Below, in pieces: positions 1-9,761 of a stretch of DNA of 64,000 nucleotides. The translations under genes and the position numbers were made by a program. Numbering within the stretch: position 1 is the stretch's first letter; each line of letters begins with the position of its first letter. Source of the stretch: Nocardia suismassiliense (GTDB lineage Bacteria; Actinomycetota; Actinomycetes; Mycobacteriales; Mycobacteriaceae); contig NZ_LT985361.1 in the NCBI RefSeq assembly GCF_900269665.1, forward strand, positions 5,907,807 through 5,971,806. Reading direction: 5' to 3'. The notes under the pieces were generated by a model that saw only the letters and a list, made by a program, of their open reading frames with translations, was not told where the DNA came from and searched no databases.

Positions 1-1
1 G

Positions 2-427
2 GCAGAACAGATCCTGGACGCGCTGGCCGGGCAGCAGGTACCACAAGCGCCGGTGCGTGCCACGTCGCCCATCAACGGCTCGGCAGAGCAGACCCCCGAG
101 CCGAGTTCGCACCTCGTCCCACCGGCTCCGCGTAACACCGCCGCGGCCGGAGCGGTTGGTCTGCCCGAGCGTTCGGAACTGTTGGCTCGCTTGCGCGTTA
201 CCTTCGCCGCGGCGCTCGGTTATCCCGAGGACGTCTTCACCGACGAAGCTCACCTCGAGGCCGACCTCGGCATCGCTTCGGTCAAGAAGACCGAGCTGCT
301 GGTGCGCCTGCTCGACGAATATCGGTTGCCCACCCCGCCCGCACAGCTGCGAATGCGCGACTACACCACGCTGCCGAAGCTTGCGGGATTGATGGAACAG
401 CTTGCTGCCGAGCAGGTCTCAGCATGA
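2..427 (+). CDS. C-terminal ACP of a multi-domain polyketide synthase protein (5' end outside window)
   Basis: The reading frame is open to the left edge, so this is the tail of a larger protein, not a complete small gene; an internal GTG at 53 is not a convincing start. About 50 residues of Ala/Pro-rich linker lead into a carrier domain with the motif DLGIASVKKTELL. The Ser is the expected phosphopantetheine site. The surrounding L-G-I-x-S-x-K-(K/R) pattern is the version found in polyunsaturated-fatty-acid synthases and their relatives, not the GxDS(L/I) form of modular synthases. The linker before it resembles the spacer between tandem ACPs, so more ACPs may lie upstream. The stop overlaps the next start (ATGA), so the two proteins are probably made together and the ACP serves the AT/KS/KR/DH domains of the next gene. 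Confidence 0.85.
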   Translation, partial: AEQILDALAGQQVPQAPVRATSPINGSAEQTPEPSSHLVPPAPRNTAAAGAVGLPERSELLARLRVTFAAALGYPEDVFTDEAHLEADLGIASVKKTELLVRLLDEYRLPTPPAQLRMRDYTTLPKLAGLMEQLAAEQVSA

Positions 428-3400
428 CCAGCGCGCTGGACGGACCACACACGGCCGTCGAGCAGGGGCATATCGTCGTGCAGTTCCCAGGTCTGGGGGG
501 ATATGCGCCGGGCGTGGTCGGGCGATTGGTATCGGATGCGCCGAGCCTGGGCGCGATCCTCGGCGAGGTCGACCGGGCGGCCGCCGCCTACCGGCTCGGC
601 CCGGTCTCAGTGCCGTTGCTGGCTTCGGATGGTCCGGCACTCGACGAACTGGCCGATTCACCGCTGCTGCACTTGGCTCCATTCGCGGCGTCATGTGTGC
701 TTCTGCAGGCGTTGCGCGACAAGGGATTAGACGATGCCATCTTTCTCGGGCACAGCACCGGCGAACTGACCGCGCTGGTCGCAGCGGGGGCGTTGTCGAT
801 CGCGGATGCGACCGGAGTGTTGTGCGCGCGCGAAGTGGCATTGATCGAGGCCGGCGTACCCGGTGACCTACTTGTCATGCAGACCGACACCGCGCACACT
901 GCGCAGCTGTGTGGCGCGTCCGGTGGTGCGTCGTTGGCCATCGCGGTGTCGAATTCACCGGAGCAGACAGTGGTTTCGGGGACAGACCCGCAGCTCGATC
1001 GGCTGGCCGAGGTAGCACGCGCCGCCGGTGTCCAGGCGACCAGGTTGTTCGTGCACTATCCGCACCACAATCGTCTCCTGGCACGAGCTGCGCGTCAGGC
1101 CGCCAGGGCGACCGCTGCCTATCATGTGACCGATCCCACCGCACGGGTGTACTCGCCGATTCTCGGTCGTTTCGTCGAGAATGCCGCGGACGCGCGTCGC
1201 GTCATAGATCGGCAACTGATCGATCCGGTGGACTACTTGTCTGCCGTGCGTGCGCTCCATCACCTCGGCGTTCGCCGCTTCGTCGAGGTGGGCGTGCGTT
1301 CGGTGCTGACCGAGTCGGCTCGCAGAGCCCTGCCGGCCGATGCCGCTGTGTGCGGTCCGCCGCCGAACGCCGCGGAGATCGTCGACGTACTGGCGCAAGG
1401 GGTGGGGTCGAAGCCGCACCCCCCGCGCCGTCACCACGACCATGGTGTGCATCCCGATCAGCCGGGCACGGTCGCCATCGTAGGCATCGGCATCGGTGCA
1501 CCGGGAGTCAATGGGCCCGAGGACTTCTGGCGGATCCTGCATTCACCGACGAACGCGCTGTGCCTGCCCGAACATATCGACCTCACCCACTGGTTCAGCT
1601 CCGACCGATCGGCACCGGACAAAACCTATGCCGGTGTCGCGGGCTTTCTGCGTGGCTTCGCACCGCATCACCGGCTCGCCGAAGAACAGTCCCGAGGCCG
1701 TTGGGACGGCGCCGACGAGACCACGGTGTTGCTGCGCCACAGCCTGTTACAGGCCATGGACTCCGTCGTCATCGCTGCACAGGATCGATGCGGCGCCTAC
1801 ATCGGGGCACAACCGGGCGGGCTGGCGCTCGAGGATGCCATCTTGCTCGGCACCGCCATGGACGCACTCGGTTCACCCTCGGATGACGACAATCGGCTGT
1901 TGCGCAAGCACTATCGGCACGCACCGGCACAGACCGCTGAGGCTTTCCCCGACCGGATGGTGCGTGCGGCATGCCAGGACTTGCTGCCCGCCAACAGTGA
2001 TGTGCTGGTGATCGATACGGCGTGCTCCTCATCGCTGTACACCATCGATCTCGGCGTCAAGAGCTTGCTGGCCGGCGAACGGGACGTGGTGTTCTGTGGT
2101 GGGGCCATCACCGGCTCGCGCCGGGATCTGGTCCTGTTCGCCAAGCTGCAGGGGCTGGCGCCGAATGGGGAAATCAGAGCGTTCGACCGCGGTGCCGCCG
2201 GGGTGCTGTTCTCCGATTCCTCGGCCGTCGTCGCACTCAAACTGCTCGACCGAGCGCGCGCCGACGGTGACGAAATTCTGGGCTTGCTCAGCGGTTTCGG
2301 CGGCGCGACCGACGGGCAGGGTAGCCTGGTCGCGACCTCACAGGTCGGCCAGCGCTTAGCGCTGGAACGCGCCCACACCGTCGATCCCACCGCCGCCGGC
2401 GCGGTCGAGTGGATCGTCGCGCACGGCACCGGAACTGTGCTCGGCGACGACGTGGAGCTCGAAACACTCGCCGACGTACCAGGGTCCGGCCAGTTGTGGT
2501 GCACCTCGAACAAGCCCCTGATCGGGCATGGCGCGTGGGCGGCCGGCGCGATCAATGTCATCCATGCGGTCCTGGCCATGCGGCACGGCGAAATTCCCGC
2601 CGAACAGTACTTCACCGCACCACGGGATGATGTGCGGTCCGGCCGCGTCACCGTGCCCGTCGCACCCGTGCCGTGGCCGGCGCGACCCGACCGGCGCCGA
2701 GTGGCCGGCGTGTGCGCGTACGGCCTCGGCGGCACCAACGCGCATCTGCTCGTCCAGGCCCCGGACCCTGGATTCGACCCGCCGCAATCGGCACGACCGC
2801 CTGCGGCCGGGCCGCACGACGATCCCATGGTGTTGGTCGGCACCGCGGTGCAGTTCCCCGGCGAGGCGTCCGACGCGCGGATTCGCCGCTGGCTGCGTGG
2901 CGACGAATCCGCACCGGCGCTGTCATTCGGCGCGGAGTATCCGCTGCCGCCGTTCAAGCAGCTACGGATGCCACCGGTCAGCGCGCGCAGCATCGACCGA
3001 ACTCATCTGATGGCGCTCGCTGCCGTGGACAACTTCGTGGACGAGGCCGGCGAATTGTGGGACGAAATGCGGGACCGCACCGGTGTTTTCACCGCCCACA
3101 CCGGTCCTAGTCGCTGTATGGCCGAGTACACGGTCCGGGCGGGCGCGGACGATCTGCGGGCCGCGCTGCCACAGACAACCGGCGACCGGCGGCGACTCGA
3201 AGACGAGCTGGCAGCGTTGTGTGCCCGTCTGCCCGAGGCCAACGACGCGAGCATGACCGGCCAGCTCACCAACATCATCAGTGCAACGGTGGTGAACCGG
3301 CACCGGCTCAACGGTGCGGCCATGAATATCGACTGCGGCCGCTCGTCCACCCAAGGTGCACTGCACGTCGCCGAACGCTACCTGTGCTCGGGTGAGCTCG

Positions 3401-6156
3401 ATTTCGCGCTTGTCCTCGGCATCCACGGCAACAGCACCTCTCAGATGGCGGAACTGAGCGGCATCACGACCGAGGACCTCGGTGAAGCAGCGGTCCTGCT
3501 GGCGCTGACCCGCCGCTCGGTCGCCACCCGCAACGGCTGGCCGGTACGTGCGGTCGTGCGCACCGACGCGACCCGATCCGGGCAGCACTCCGGTCTCGCC
3601 GCTGCTCGAGGGCGCTGTTACTTCGGCGCCGAGGGCGCCCTCGCGGTGTTGCGCGCGCTGGACGGGCGCACAGGATCGGTCAGCTTGCGCAACACCGACT
3701 CCGCGCCCCACGTCGAGATCGAGCCACTCCCGCACCCCGGGACGCGCGCACCGGTTCCGGATCGTTCGGTCGTGGTGTGGCGCCGCCACGACCCGCACCC
3801 TGATGGCGTGCGACGCCCCGCGATCGAACCCGCCACACTGATCCTGACCCACCGTGCCGATCTCGCGCGCCAGCTGGAACCGCTTGCGCGAGCGGCTGAT
3901 TCGTGGGTGCTGTGCACAGATCCGGTGGCTGTCGAAAGCGACCGGATCACCGTGGCCAACGGCGCGGGTCCCCACACCACCATCGAGTCCGCAGTCATGG
4001 GCGGTGACCTCGAGCATGTGCTCATCATCGCCTCCGTCCGCACACCGCAGGCCAGCTGGCCGGCCCCACCCTCCTCGGAACTGCTCGCCCTGCAGGAGTA
4101 CGCACTGGCCGCCACCGCGGCCCTCGGTGAGTGCCCCGATCGCGACAGCACGATCCGGGCATTGCTACTGGATCCGTTGCACCGCAGCGTTATCCATCCA
4201 CATCTCACGCTGATCACCGGATTCCAGCGCGGCTTGGCCCATGAGATTCCGAATCCGGTCTACGCGATCGTCACCGACGCCGAACTCGGCTCCGGACTCG
4301 ATCAGCTCAGCACGGAGTCTGCTCAGCCGCGCGACCGGACCGTCGTGTATTACCGGCAAGGACTGCGATATCTCGAACAGCTTTGTCCCGCACCACTTCC
4401 CGCGGCTCGACAGGCTGGGCCGCTGCCGTTGCCGGACAATCCGGTGATCGTCGCGACCGGCGGTGCCCGTGGCGCCACCGCGGTGGTGGTGAAGGCCCTG
4501 GCCGATCGGGTCCACCCGTCCGTGTGGCTGCTCGGCACCACTGCGATCGCCGACCTGCCCGAAGACCTGATCGCGGCGGCCGACCATGAACTGATCCGGC
4601 TACGAGCCGAATTTCTCTCCAGGGAGCGCGAACTCGATCCCGCTGCCACGATCATCGCCCTCAACAAGCGCTTCGACGCCGCGCTGCGCGGCCGAGAAAT
4701 CCACCGCACGCTGCGTGAGCTCGAGCGAACGTGCGGCGTCGGCAACGTCCATTACCTGATCTGCGATCTGCGTGACCGCGAACAGGTGATCAGAGCGGCG
4801 AAATCGGTGTACGCCCGGCACTCTCGCGTCGATCTGCTCATTCACGGCGCCGGGCGCATCCGGTCGGTCGCCACCGCCCACAAATCCCTCGCCGACTTCC
4901 AGGAAATCCGCGACATCAAAGTAGCGGGCTATCACCACCTCAAAGAGGCATTCGCAGACCCGGCGCCCGCGCTGTGGTGCAATTTCGGCTCCGCCACCGC
5001 CCTCATGGGCTGTGCCGGGGACACCGATTACGTCGCCGCCAACGAATACCTCTGCGCCGCAGCCGCATACGGTGCTGACGATACCGAGTTCACGCCGGCC
5101 TGGGGGCTGTGGACCGAAACCGGCATGGTGGCTCACCTGGCTGGGCAATTGAGCCGGGAACTCGGGCTCACCGGGATCGACAACGAGCACGGCGCGGATC
5201 TCATGCTCGCCGAACTCGCGACGCCACGCCCGCTGGACGCGGTCCCGATGTACGGCCTCGCGAATTCCTGGCCGCAGCAACATGACCCGGTCGAGGCGCT
5301 GCTGGGCGATTCGGACTCACCCGGCGTGTGGACCTGGCGGCCCGACTCTGTGCGCGACGCCTATCTCGGCGAACACCTCATCGACCGCCGACCGGTGCTA
5401 CCCGCGGTGATGATGCTGGCGCTGGCCGCGGAGGCCGCGTTACGACGGCATCCCGCCTCGCACGTCACAGCGATGCGCCAGGTGCAGATCGAGGCACCGG
5501 TCTACACCGACGTGCCGGCAGCCGCGTGCCGGATTACCACCGAACGCGTTGTGCCCGGGACCATCCGGGTAGAACTGCGATCCGACGTTGTCACCCCGGA
5601 CGGGCGGATCCTGGTTCGCGACCGGCTGCACTGCCGAGTCGATGTCGATGTCGCTGTCGGTGCCCTCCCGTCCGCGCCGCCGGCCGCACCCACATCTGTC
5701 ATGCCGGCACTCGCCGAGGATCCGGCGGTCCGGCCCGATGTGTCCGCCCAGCTCTCCGGGGTCTGGAAAACCATGCATCAACCAGCAGCCGACCACGCCG
5801 GTGCCCGAGCCCGCTGCCGACCACATCCCGAGCCACACAGCGTATTCGCCCAGCTCCGGATTCCAGTGCTGTTGCTCGACTCCACACTGCGCCTGTTCGG
5901 CTATCCGCCCCAACCCGACGGCCGCCAGATAATGGCCGTGCCCATCGCCGCCGAACGAATCGACTTCTACACCAACGACACCGACGTCGTGCTCGCCGAA
6001 CGCCTTCCGGCCGGCATCGACCTGTCCTACAACGCCACCGAACACCGGGCGATCGCCGCCGCCCACGGCCACGTCCTGCTGGCTGTCACCGGGTTGACCA
6101 TCCGCACCGTCACCACCGTCCCAGCAGAAATCCCCTATCAGGAGTGGCGCCCATGA
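424..6156 (+). CDS. Iterative type I polyketide synthase, AT-KS-CLF-KR-DH (PUFA/enediyne-like)
   Basis: A 1910-residue synthase. The N-terminal acyltransferase has GHSTGE near residue 110. A ketosynthase starts near 350, with the active-site Cys in DTACSSS (about 534), HGTGT (about 667) and an IGHG His (about 702). A second, degenerate KS follows from about 800. There the segment aligning with DTAC-S-S reads IDCGRSST, so the catalytic Cys position is Arg, as in a chain-length factor. A ketoreductase has TGGARGAT (about 1345) and a Tyr-Val-Ala-Ala-Asn active-site segment (about 1535). A hotdog dehydratase-like domain closes the protein, with His in EHLIDRRPVLP (about 1651) but without the usual Gly. 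KS plus CLF plus KR and DH with separate ACPs is typical of polyunsaturated-fatty-acid or glycolipid synthases. The AT-first order is unusual to me. There is no ER, ACP or thioesterase domain; the neighbours supply ACP and thioesterase. Confidence 0.9.
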   Translation: MTSALDGPHTAVEQGHIVVQFPGLGGYAPGVVGRLVSDAPSLGAILGEVDRAAAAYRLGPVSVPLLASDGPALDELADSPLLHLAPFAASCVLLQALRDKGLDDAIFLGHSTGELTALVAAGALSIADATGVLCAREVALIEAGVPGDLLVMQTDTAHTAQLCGASGGASLAIAVSNSPEQTVVSGTDPQLDRLAEVARAAGVQATRLFVHYPHHNRLLARAARQAARATAAYHVTDPTARVYSPILGRFVENAADARRVIDRQLIDPVDYLSAVRALHHLGVRRFVEVGVRSVLTESARRALPADAAVCGPPPNAAEIVDVLAQGVGSKPHPPRRHHDHGVHPDQPGTVAIVGIGIGAPGVNGPEDFWRILHSPTNALCLPEHIDLTHWFSSDRSAPDKTYAGVAGFLRGFAPHHRLAEEQSRGRWDGADETTVLLRHSLLQAMDSVVIAAQDRCGAYIGAQPGGLALEDAILLGTAMDALGSPSDDDNRLLRKHYRHAPAQTAEAFPDRMVRAACQDLLPANSDVLVIDTACSSSLYTIDLGVKSLLAGERDVVFCGGAITGSRRDLVLFAKLQGLAPNGEIRAFDRGAAGVLFSDSSAVVALKLLDRARADGDEILGLLSGFGGATDGQGSLVATSQVGQRLALERAHTVDPTAAGAVEWIVAHGTGTVLGDDVELETLADVPGSGQLWCTSNKPLIGHGAWAAGAINVIHAVLAMRHGEIPAEQYFTAPRDDVRSGRVTVPVAPVPWPARPDRRRVAGVCAYGLGGTNAHLLVQAPDPGFDPPQSARPPAAGPHDDPMVLVGTAVQFPGEASDARIRRWLRGDESAPALSFGAEYPLPPFKQLRMPPVSARSIDRTHLMALAAVDNFVDEAGELWDEMRDRTGVFTAHTGPSRCMAEYTVRAGADDLRAALPQTTGDRRRLEDELAALCARLPEANDASMTGQLTNIISATVVNRHRLNGAAMNIDCGRSSTQGALHVAERYLCSGELDFALVLGIHGNSTSQMAELSGITTEDLGEAAVLLALTRRSVATRNGWPVRAVVRTDATRSGQHSGLAAARGRCYFGAEGALAVLRALDGRTGSVSLRNTDSAPHVEIEPLPHPGTRAPVPDRSVVVWRRHDPHPDGVRRPAIEPATLILTHRADLARQLEPLARAADSWVLCTDPVAVESDRITVANGAGPHTTIESAVMGGDLEHVLIIASVRTPQASWPAPPSSELLALQEYALAATAALGECPDRDSTIRALLLDPLHRSVIHPHLTLITGFQRGLAHEIPNPVYAIVTDAELGSGLDQLSTESAQPRDRTVVYYRQGLRYLEQLCPAPLPAARQAGPLPLPDNPVIVATGGARGATAVVVKALADRVHPSVWLLGTTAIADLPEDLIAAADHELIRLRAEFLSRERELDPAATIIALNKRFDAALRGREIHRTLRELERTCGVGNVHYLICDLRDREQVIRAAKSVYARHSRVDLLIHGAGRIRSVATAHKSLADFQEIRDIKVAGYHHLKEAFADPAPALWCNFGSATALMGCAGDTDYVAANEYLCAAAAYGADDTEFTPAWGLWTETGMVAHLAGQLSRELGLTGIDNEHGADLMLAELATPRPLDAVPMYGLANSWPQQHDPVEALLGDSDSPGVWTWRPDSVRDAYLGEHLIDRRPVLPAVMMLALAAEAALRRHPASHVTAMRQVQIEAPVYTDVPAAACRITTERVVPGTIRVELRSDVVTPDGRILVRDRLHCRVDVDVAVGALPSAPPAAPTSVMPALAEDPAVRPDVSAQLSGVWKTMHQPAADHAGARARCRPHPEPHSVFAQLRIPVLLLDSTLRLFGYPPQPDGRQIMAVPIAAERIDFYTNDTDVVLAERLPAGIDLSYNATEHRAIAAAHGHVLLAVTGLTIRTVTTVPAEIPYQEWRP

Positions 6157-6701
6157 CCATCACCGAGCAATCATCGACTCGATCACTCTCCCTCGATCCA
6201 CCGGTGCAACAAGGCTCATTCACTATCGAGCACACGGTCACCGCCGGCGACACCAGCGCTGTCGGCCCGGTCTACTACGCACGCCTCATCGACTGGCAAG
6301 GGCACTGCCGTGAACGCGCCGGAATAGCAGGCGCACCCCTGTTCAGCAGCGACATCACCGGCGACTACGCCGTACTCACCCAGTCCTGCCACTGCGAATA
6401 CTTCAAAGAAATCTCCTACGGCGACCTCATCGCCATCCGCCTCACCATCGTGTGGGTGCGAATGCACCTGATGAAAGCCGAATTCCGCTACCACCGCATC
6501 AATATCCCTGGTGAACTCGGCGGAGAACTTGTCGCCCGCGGCGAGCAAACCTGGGCCAGCACTCTTTTGGTCGACGGACACTACGAACCTTGCCCCTGGC
6601 CCCACGACATCGCCTCCTGCGCAGCCGAACTCGGAGCCGACATGAACCGCGCCCAGATACAGGACCCGCCCAACTACCTCGAGGCCAGGATCCGACGATG
6701 A
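6153..6701 (+). CDS. Enediyne-type polyketide thioesterase (hotdog fold)
   Basis: The start is the ATG at 6153, which overlaps the synthase stop (ATGA); the frame is open much further upstream, but that part is antiparallel noise. The 182-residue product has one hotdog domain with VYYARLIDWQGHCRER near residue 45. This matches the Y-x(5)-WQG-x-CRE signature of enediyne/polyene thioesterases (the CalE7/SgcE10 group). The conserved Tyr and Arg are visible; the Asn often seen in a GNVYY context appears as Pro here. Family members hydrolyse polyenes from iterative synthases of KS-AT-ACP-KR-DH type, which suits the gene just upstream. The role as release factor for this locus is inferred from coupling and family. 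Confidence 0.85.
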   Translation: MTITEQSSTRSLSLDPPVQQGSFTIEHTVTAGDTSAVGPVYYARLIDWQGHCRERAGIAGAPLFSSDITGDYAVLTQSCHCEYFKEISYGDLIAIRLTIVWVRMHLMKAEFRYHRINIPGELGGELVARGEQTWASTLLVDGHYEPCPWPHDIASCAAELGADMNRAQIQDPPNYLEARIRR

Positions 6702-6730
6702 ACCCAAACTGGCGAATATCCCGTCGGGCC

Positions 6731-6955
6731 CTACCTCAGCACCACAGTGTTGCCGCCCAACTGTTTGGCCTGGTACATGGCGGAGTCCGCGCGGTAGAGC
6801 AGGCTGTAGCGTCGCGGTCCGATGTGCGGTACTTCGTTTTCCGCGGATTCGCTTACCGCGGCGCCGATGCTTGCGGTGATCGTGATCGGCAGAACGGACA
6901 TCGACTCGAGCGCGCTACGTAGCCGCTCGGCGACGACGCCGCATGAGCGCGCGTT
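6731..6955 (-). pseudogene. Diguanylate cyclase (GGDEF) C-terminal remnant
   Basis: The last ~70 codons match the end of a GGDEF domain: VAERLRSAL, then ITASIGAA, and the terminal LYRADSAMYQAKQLGGN motif, which is highly characteristic. The GGDEF signature and the start lie outside the remnant, because the matching sequence stops near 6955. It sits between two biosynthetic genes and has no partner. It is a leftover of an older gene truncated when the polyketide region was assembled. Confidence 0.75.
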
Positions 6956-7267
6956 GAGCAGCCTTGTCAACCAGAGGATCTGGACGCTAGATCGACACGC
7001 ACTGCGCGGCACGACCGTGCGTTTCACAGCGGGTCAGAACGACCGATGCGTCGCGGCTGCTTCGGGGTTGTATACCCGGGCTGTCGACTCCGGCTATTCG
7101 ACCGACAAGGGAGATCGCCTGCTGCTCACCGCGATGGGCTCCGCGGAGATCGCGGGTTTCTATAATGCGTGGCTGCCGTGATCGCCACGATCCTGCTGAC
7201 CCAAACCACATGACACCCTGCATCACCGCCCATGATTTCGGCGGTGGCCCACCCGACTGTGTAAGGG
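6956..7267. other. Intergenic stretch, no convincing gene
   Basis: About 310 bases between the GGDEF remnant and the AveC-like gene. A plus-strand frame ending at 7181 gives a protein-like tail (GYSTDKGDRLLLTAMGS) without a recognisable family or credible start, possibly another remnant. No terminator with a T-run was seen. Confidence 0.4.
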
Positions 7268-8260
7268 TCAGCGGAAGTGTGGTGGTAGGTCCGGGGGCAG
7301 GGCGCCGCCCGGGATCGCGATGAGTAGCCAGCCACCGACGGTCAGTGCCAGGACGCACAGGTTTGCCAGGCCACTGAGGGCCAAGGTCTGCACGTATGGC
7401 CGCACGCGGGCGGGAAGGTGGTTGATGCCTTTGAGTACCAGCGTGGCGTCGGGTCCTTTGGCGTGGTAGATCTGGCGGACCACCATCAGGATGCCGAACC
7501 AGAAGATCCCGATGATGACCGAGTGGTAGAGGGGGATCTGGTACCAGTGCCCCGGAAACAGGGTCAGGGCGGGTATTGCCTTGCGGTAGCAGTAGGCGCC
7601 GGAGGAGATCCAGCCGACTTCCATCAAGAAGTCGGCGATGATGCAGGCGACGAGTAGTGCGGCAATGTATCCGGCGTTGATGGTGATCGGCTTGCGTCGG
7701 AGTCGCCAGACCCAGTTGGTCGCGTATAACGCGATCAAGCCGAAGAAGATCCCGGTTCCGTAGGCGAAGCCGTCCACCAGGACGGGTTGTATTTTGTCGG
7801 CTGCGTCCGGTTGCGCCCAGCGGCTCGAGGTCGGGTAGTAGGTGGCCCACGTGGGCAGATACCAGGCCGCCGTCGTGTAGTGGGCGACTACTCTCGCGTC
7901 GATTACGGGCCCGTACAACGACTGGAGCAGGAAGGCGATGTAGAGGGAAGCATCGAAGGTGAGCCGTCGTTCGCGTAGACACTGCCGGATGACCCACACC
8001 GCAAGCCAGGCGCAGACGATGAAGATGGTCGCTTGGGCCGCCCAAATGGTGACTGTACGAATGGGGCTGAGCTGATAGTCGCCGCCTATGCGCAGGTGTG
8101 CGTTGCCCGCGGCTGCCCAGCGCGTGAGTGCATAGCCGCTGGTCGCGAGTAGGAGCACCCCCACCGCAGCCCAGTACACGACAGGCTGGGCAAACACCCG
8201 GCGGACGGTGGTCGGCCGCTCGGTCGGCCCGAGTGACACTGGGGCGGGGGGGCTGCTCAT
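7268..8260 (-). CDS. AveC-like (spirocyclase family) membrane protein 1
   Basis: The start is the ATG at 8260, with GGAGG five bases upstream; the frame is open to 8560 but has no better site. The 330-residue product has about six to seven hydrophobic segments after a Pro-rich N-terminus. It carries the family's conserved stretches: YQLSPIRT after the first helix, a Trp/Tyr-rich region following a YGP motif, and FPGHWYQIPLYHS near residue 235. The type member, AveC of the avermectin pathway, shapes spiroketal formation. A second homologue is at 12490-13506, with the matching FGGHWYQLPY block. The gene lies downstream of two FAD monooxygenases on the same strand, probably in one transcript. 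Spiroketal or other ring-forming activity is inferred from the family; some homologues may do something else. Confidence 0.75.
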   Translation of the reverse strand: MSSPPAPVSLGPTERPTTVRRVFAQPVVYWAAVGVLLLATSGYALTRWAAAGNAHLRIGGDYQLSPIRTVTIWAAQATIFIVCAWLAVWVIRQCLRERRLTFDASLYIAFLLQSLYGPVIDARVVAHYTTAAWYLPTWATYYPTSSRWAQPDAADKIQPVLVDGFAYGTGIFFGLIALYATNWVWRLRRKPITINAGYIAALLVACIIADFLMEVGWISSGAYCYRKAIPALTLFPGHWYQIPLYHSVIIGIFWFGILMVVRQIYHAKGPDATLVLKGINHLPARVRPYVQTLALSGLANLCVLALTVGGWLLIAIPGGALPPDLPPHFR

Positions 8261-8316
8261 CGGTCCTCCATACGGTTGTGGTCTAGTCCGCGTCGACTTC
8301 GGCCGAGATGTTGCGT

Positions 8317-9628
8317 TCATGGGTTCACCAGGCGCGCACTGGGTTTCGCTGTGCTCGGGGTTCGGGGGTGGCGAAGCAGCGATGCGCCGAGTACGGCAGG
8401 ATGTGCGGTCAGGTTCTGCACGGTGATGAATCGTCGATACAACTCGGGGTCCTCGGGTATTCGATCGACGATGTGGCGTACCAGGCGATGAACGAGGGCG
8501 GGGGCAGAGTACGGGCGCAGGGGGCTCCAGCCGATATCGCTGTAAGCGGCCAGTTGCCACGGGGTTCGCAATGTCGTTGGCACGGCGCGGCGGAACTTCG
8601 TGGTCAGTTGTGACCGGCGCTAATGGTGGTCAGTCCAGCAGCCGATCGAGTGTTTCGGCCTGCAGCGCCGCAACCGTCATACCGTGTCCGTAGATCGGGT
8701 TGAGAGTGCAGACCGCGTCGCCCGTGACCAGCAGCCCCTCGGGCCATCGCCGCATCGTGTGGTGCGGATGCCAAATGTTGTCCAGTGGTCCGTAACGGCG
8801 AATGGGCCCCGCGGGTTCGGCGCAGGTGATGACATCGAGCAGATCTTGGTTGTGCAGGCTGGCGACGTAGTCGTCGAATCCGTTGTCGTCGGTGGGCGGC
8901 TTTTCACCGTCGACGCCGATGAGAGTGACAAGAATCTTGTCGTGCTCGACTAGAACCGCCGCGCCGCCGCAGCGGCGGTCGGGGGCATAGGTCAGCTGGA
9001 CGGTCAGCGACCATGCCGGTTGGCATGCGGGAGTACGTCGGTACGCTCTAGTCGTGTAGACCATCTGGGCGCGAATCTTGCGCGGCGGTTCTTGTCCGTC
9101 CAGCTGTTTGGCCAGCCGAGATGCTCGGCCGCTGGCATCGATCACCAGCTCGCCGGACCAGAGGTTGCCGCGTGCGTCCTGGATGCCGGTGACCGCTCGA
9201 TGGTCATCGGTGGTCAGTCGATCCGCTCGGACCCCGTCGACGAGTTGTATACGGGGGTGGGTGAGGATGCGTTGGCGGAGTATATGTTCGAGTTCGGGCC
9301 GCGAAAGCGCATGGTAATACACCGGCGCGGCGACCTGTGGCGCCCATCCACCGGGGAATCGGACTCGGGCGTGCATGCCGAATTCGAAGACGCGTCCACC
9401 AGCCTGCTCCCGGGCGACACCGAGCCCCGGCAGTAGCCGTTCCAGAGTCTCGGCGCCGCGATGCAACAGCGCGTGGGGGTGATGGTCCTGTGGGGTGCCG
9501 CGACGGTGAGTAGCGTTGCCCGGCAACGGGTCCTGCTCGACCAGGAGGACTTGCAGTCCGTGCCGAGCCAAGACGTGGGCGGTGAGTAATCCGGCGATCC
9601 CGGCGCCGACGACGATAGCTTCACGCAT
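8317..9628 (-). pseudogene. FAD-dependent monooxygenase (epoxidase-like), split by a frameshift
   Basis: The first part (9628-8630) starts MREAIVVGAGIAGLL with a Rossmann GxGxxG. It continues with HRRGTPQDHHPHALL and ends with the FAD/cap motif GDAVCTLNPIYGHGMT, then a TGA at 8630. The expected C-terminus continues in another frame down to 8317 (LRTPWQLAAYSDIGW...), aligning with YRTPWLMATTADLRY in the intact paralogue at 9993-11399. Both frames contain stops in the ~45-base gap, so a single base change does not restore the gene. The family includes the polyether epoxidases Lsd18, LasC and MonCI. The start overlaps the small gene at 9621-9761. The gene may be inactive, or a truncated ~332-residue product retaining the FAD domain may still be made. 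Confidence 0.7.
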
Positions 9629-9761
9629 CGGCACGACTCCCCACGGCCGGCTCGGTGGCCCGCGGCGTGAACCCCATGCTTGCCAGGTCCGTGTTGGTCG
9701 CGACCGCGGCCCGATCCTCGAGAACAGATCGCTGATACAACATGCGGGCTACCAACATCAT
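9621..9761 (-). CDS. Small 46-residue protein coupled to the FAD monooxygenase
   Basis: This ORF is too short to be recognised by similarity. It starts with two adjacent ATGs (9761, 9758), preceded by a strong GAGGAG site. It ends with TGA inside the first codons of the monooxygenase (ATGCGTGA), an arrangement typical of translational coupling. The product starts MMLVARMLYQRSVLED and is neither membrane-like nor Cys-rich. It could be a leader peptide, a small accessory protein or a peptide substrate. Only the ribosome site and the coupling support it. Confidence 0.5.
   Translation of the reverse strand: MMLVARMLYQRSVLEDRAAVATNTDLASMGFTPRATEPAVGSRADA

Noticed and set aside
5328..6152. Upstream extension of the thioesterase frame
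   Set aside because: It lies inside the synthase and has no domain; the ATG at 6153 overlaps the synthase stop as expected for coupling.
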